From contig NC_052510.1 in the NCBI RefSeq assembly GCF_014356525.2, positions 12,058,660 through 12,122,659 on the forward strand: DNA of 64,000 nt, in the 5' to 3' direction. The position numbers were made by a program, and so were the translations under genes. Below are positions 63,956-64,000 of the stretch, in pieces (position 1 is the stretch's first letter; each line of letters opens with the position of its first letter). A model generated the notes under the pieces. That model worked only from the letters and a program-made list of their open reading frames with translations. It was not told the DNA's origin and ran no database searches. This stretch comes from Nilaparvata lugens (taxonomy: Eukaryota; Arthropoda; Insecta; Hemiptera; Delphacidae).

Positions 63956-64000
63956 TGACACGATGAGATAAGCGCGAGCAGCGTATGCCGTTATGGGGCA

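Noticed and set aside
62618..63958. Plus-strand open frames up to 178 codons
   Set aside because: Same cause: a degenerate CTCT-type tract open in more than one frame.

Overview
The window looks like nuclear DNA of a hemipteran insect, most likely a planthopper such as the brown planthopper Nilaparvata lugens. It is AT-rich, has introns with GT/AG borders, and is crowded with short inverted-repeat transposons. Several dispersed repeat families match sequence I recognise from planthopper assemblies; that assignment is from memory and was not tested by a search. No bacterial operon, CRISPR array, rRNA or complete tRNA gene was seen.

The one host gene I can support lies on the minus strand as four small exons spread over about 39 kb: 45569-45698, 37261-37436, a 21-nt microexon at 10369-10389, and a terminal exon at 6839-6927. 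All three splice junctions agree in phase. Together they encode the C-terminal 137 residues of a protein: one immunoglobulin-like domain split between the first two exons, then a short linker and a hydrophobic tail ending at a stop codon, which looks like a GPI-anchor signal. The start of the gene lies upstream, beyond what I could identify. Almost everything else in the window is intron, flank or transposon.

Layout. 1-3420: end of a dispersed repeat, a 271-bp MITE, a possible hAT-like element and a clear hAT remnant with an 8-bp target duplication. 3421-6838: AT-rich, including the likely 3' UTR. 7177-8331: Harbinger-like element. 9608-11732: three repeats around the microexon. 12467-14917: a mariner-type element with 477-bp terminal repeats and a transposase damaged by one frameshift; an empty-site paralogue lies at 20463-20655. 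17996-22252: repeats, a LINE 3' end and a foldback element. 22450-22992: a 25/36-bp minisatellite. 23506-25703: a near-perfect palindrome overlapping a 1.7-kb inverted-repeat element. 26336-27350: a foldback MITE split by a retroelement. 27.7-31 kb: strand-biased pyrimidine/purine blocks. 32.7-36.3 kb: repeats and two adjacent GC-rich MITEs. 37.2-45.7 kb: exons with nested elements between them. 47.6-49 kb: a local tandem duplication. 50.3-52.1 kb: a dispersed repeat expanded by a 165-bp internal tandem array. 54.8-59.7 kb: purine-rich DNA, MITEs, a 115-bp tandem repeat and a triplet array. 61.2-62.2 kb: another copy of the CA-bearing repeat. 62.6-64 kb: pyrimidine-rich low-complexity DNA.

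Limits: superfamily names for non-coding elements rest on terminal motifs and target-site duplications read by eye. No alignments or searches were run, and repeat ends without a target duplication are approximate.
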